From NCBI RefSeq assembly GCF_000281715.2, contig NZ_CP124576.1, positions 1,805,501-1,869,500 on the forward strand: a stretch of 64,000 nt of DNA, read 5' to 3'. The translations under genes and the position numbers were made by a program. How positions within the stretch are numbered: position 1 is the first letter of the stretch; every line of letters starts with the position of its first letter. Source of the stretch: Sphingobium sp. AP49 (GTDB lineage Bacteria; Pseudomonadota; Alphaproteobacteria; Sphingomonadales; Sphingomonadaceae). The notes below the pieces were generated by a model that was not told where the DNA came from, ran no database searches, and saw only the letters and a list, made by a program, of their open reading frames with translations. Of the stretch, positions 62,770 to 64,000 are shown piece by piece.

Positions 62770-64000
62770 ATGCCTGTCGATACCAAGCAGAAGGTTTCCG
62801 TCATCGGTCTGGGGTATATCGGCCTGCCGACTGCGGCGCTGATCGCGCGGGGCGGTGCGCATGTCGTCGGCGTCGACGTCAGTGCCCATGTGGTCGAGAC
62901 GGTCAATTCGGGCCGGGTCCATATCGAGGAAGTCGATCTGGATGGTCTGGTGCAAGGCGTGGTGGCGCGCGGCAATCTGCGCGCGTCGCTCTGCGTCGAG
63001 CCGAGCGACGTCTTCATCATCGCCGTGCCGACCCCGGTAGCCGAAGACCGCGCGCCTGACATTTCCTACGTGCTCCAGGCCGCGCGGACGGTCGCGCCGG
63101 TGCTCAAGGCCGGCGACACGATGATCCTGGAATCGACCTCGCCGGTCGGCACGACCGAGGCGATGCGCGACCTGATCGCGGACCTGCGCCCCGACCTCAA
63201 AATGCCGGCCCCCGGTATCGCGGGTGACATCGCCATCGCCTATTGCCCCGAGCGCGTGCTGCCCGGCCGCATCCTGGTCGAGCTGATCGACAATGACCGC
63301 TGCATCGGTGGGATCACGCCGCGCTGCGCGCGCAAGGCGCTGGGTTTCTATCGCCAGTTCGTGCGGGGTGCCTGCATCACCACCACCGCCCGCGCGGCCG
63401 AGATGGTGAAGCTGGTCGAAAACAGCTTCCGCGACGTCAACATCGCCTTTGCCAATGAATTGTCGGTGATTGCCGACGGCATGGACATCGATGTGTGGGA
63501 GGTGATCCGCCTGGCCAACCGCCATCCGCGCGTCAACATCCTGCAGCCCGGCCCCGGCGTGGGTGGTCACTGTATTGCCGTAGACCCCTGGTTCATCGTC
63601 CATGGCGATCCGGAAAATGCCCGCATCATCCGCACCGCGCGTGAAGTGAATGACGGCAAGACCGATTATGTCGTGGCCAAGTCGTCCGACCTGATCGATG
63701 CCTTCGCCGGCGAGGACGTCGCTTGCCTTGGCCTCGCCTTCAAGCCGAACATCGACGATTTCCGCGAAAGCCCGGCGGTCAAGGTCGCCAGCCGCCTGGC
63801 CCGCCGCTATGGCAAGCGGGTCAAGCTGGTCGAACCCTATGCCCAGGATCTGCCGATGGAATTCGCCGGCACGGGGGCCGAACTGATCGATCTCGATACG
63901 GCTCTGGAACAATGCGGCGTGTTCGTCATTCTTGTTGATCATGACATGTTCAAATCTGTTCCCGTCGACGAGCGTGCCGGCAAGGCGGTCTATGACACGC
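62770..64000 (+). CDS. wecC: UDP-N-acetyl-D-mannosaminuronate dehydrogenase (partial, runs off the end)
   Basis: At least 410 residues; the stop lies beyond 64000. Rossmann motif SVIGLGYIGLPTAALIARGG, catalytic Cys in GPGVGGHCIAVDPWF, and FKPNIDDFRESPAVKVASRL in the C-terminal domain. Substrate loop: NSFRDVNIAFANELS. It oxidises UDP-ManNAc made by WecB to UDP-ManNAcA for surface polysaccharide. The typical length is about 415-430 residues, so it is nearly complete. Confidence 0.92.
   Translation, partial: MPVDTKQKVSVIGLGYIGLPTAALIARGGAHVVGVDVSAHVVETVNSGRVHIEEVDLDGLVQGVVARGNLRASLCVEPSDVFIIAVPTPVAEDRAPDISYVLQAARTVAPVLKAGDTMILESTSPVGTTEAMRDLIADLRPDLKMPAPGIAGDIAIAYCPERVLPGRILVELIDNDRCIGGITPRCARKALGFYRQFVRGACITTTARAAEMVKLVENSFRDVNIAFANELSVIADGMDIDVWEVIRLANRHPRVNILQPGPGVGGHCIAVDPWFIVHGDPENARIIRTAREVNDGKTDYVVAKSSDLIDAFAGEDVACLGLAFKPNIDDFRESPAVKVASRLARRYGKRVKLVEPYAQDLPMEFAGTGAELIDLDTALEQCGVFVILVDHDMFKSVPVDERAGKAVYDT

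Overview
The window is a dense, GC-rich chromosomal segment of an alphaproteobacterium, most likely a sphingomonad (Sphingobium/Sphingomonas group). The basis is gene content: a GcrA cell-cycle regulator, an F0 ATP synthase operon with both b' and b subunits and no F1 genes beside it, SapC, a large TonB-dependent receptor, and a YdbH-YnbE-YdbL operon. Assignment below family level is inference. No transposase, integrase, CRISPR array or rRNA was seen. One tRNA (Glu, anticodon CTC) is present.

Layout. 0.2-6.7 kb: small envelope and periplasmic genes (outer-membrane barrel, formylglycine-generating enzyme, DUF202 and DUF1622 membrane proteins, DUF2092 coupled to a Gly/Asn-rich protein, secreted HExxH protein, EF-hand protein, Rap1a/Tai-like protein). 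6.8-14.0 kb, all minus strand: a 931-residue TonB receptor behind an AT-rich promoter region, an OmpR-type regulator whose phosphoacceptor Asp is Glu, then a sulfotransferase, a GT4 glycosyltransferase and a TagB-like protein in one tightly packed operon. 14.1-20.6 kb: a metabolic island with a TIM-barrel isomerase, SnoaL-like protein, ThDP enzyme, CMD-like protein, a 382-residue protein of unknown function, a CGSC (Cys form of the UGSC selenoprotein motif) protein and a LysR regulator. 20.6-29.5 kb: L,D-transpeptidase, TPR protein, tRNA-Glu, a block of hairpins, SapC, a GlcD-like FAD dehydrogenase, a DEAD-box helicase and RadC. 29.6-36.3 kb: ydbH-ynbE-ydbL, then atpI-B-E-b'-b. 36.3-46.2 kb: HAD phosphatase, Zn alcohol dehydrogenase, uvrC, a chemoreceptor with a coupled small gene, LysR, CoA-transferase, TerC. 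46.2-58.6 kb: recO, leuB, hemerythrin-like, threonine dehydratase-metZ-apaG-LysR, parE with a coupled beta-lactamase-fold protein, a porin, an M48 protease, gcrA. 58.7-64 kb: ABC-2 permease, ugd with a 41-codon satellite gene, wecB, a 78-residue protein, and wecC running off the end.

How the genes fit together. Several groups concern the cell surface: ugd, wecB and wecC make UDP-glucuronate, UDP-ManNAc and UDP-ManNAcA; the sulfotransferase operon may sulfate a surface glycan; ydbH-ynbE-ydbL is tied to phospholipid transport to the outer membrane. The most unusual block is the CGSC/ThDP island, which looks like an undescribed catabolic or thiol-redox pathway. Outside genes, the most unusual items are two copies of a folded intergenic repeat 23.6 kb apart, a cluster of hairpins downstream of sapC, and terminators with exceptionally long stems.
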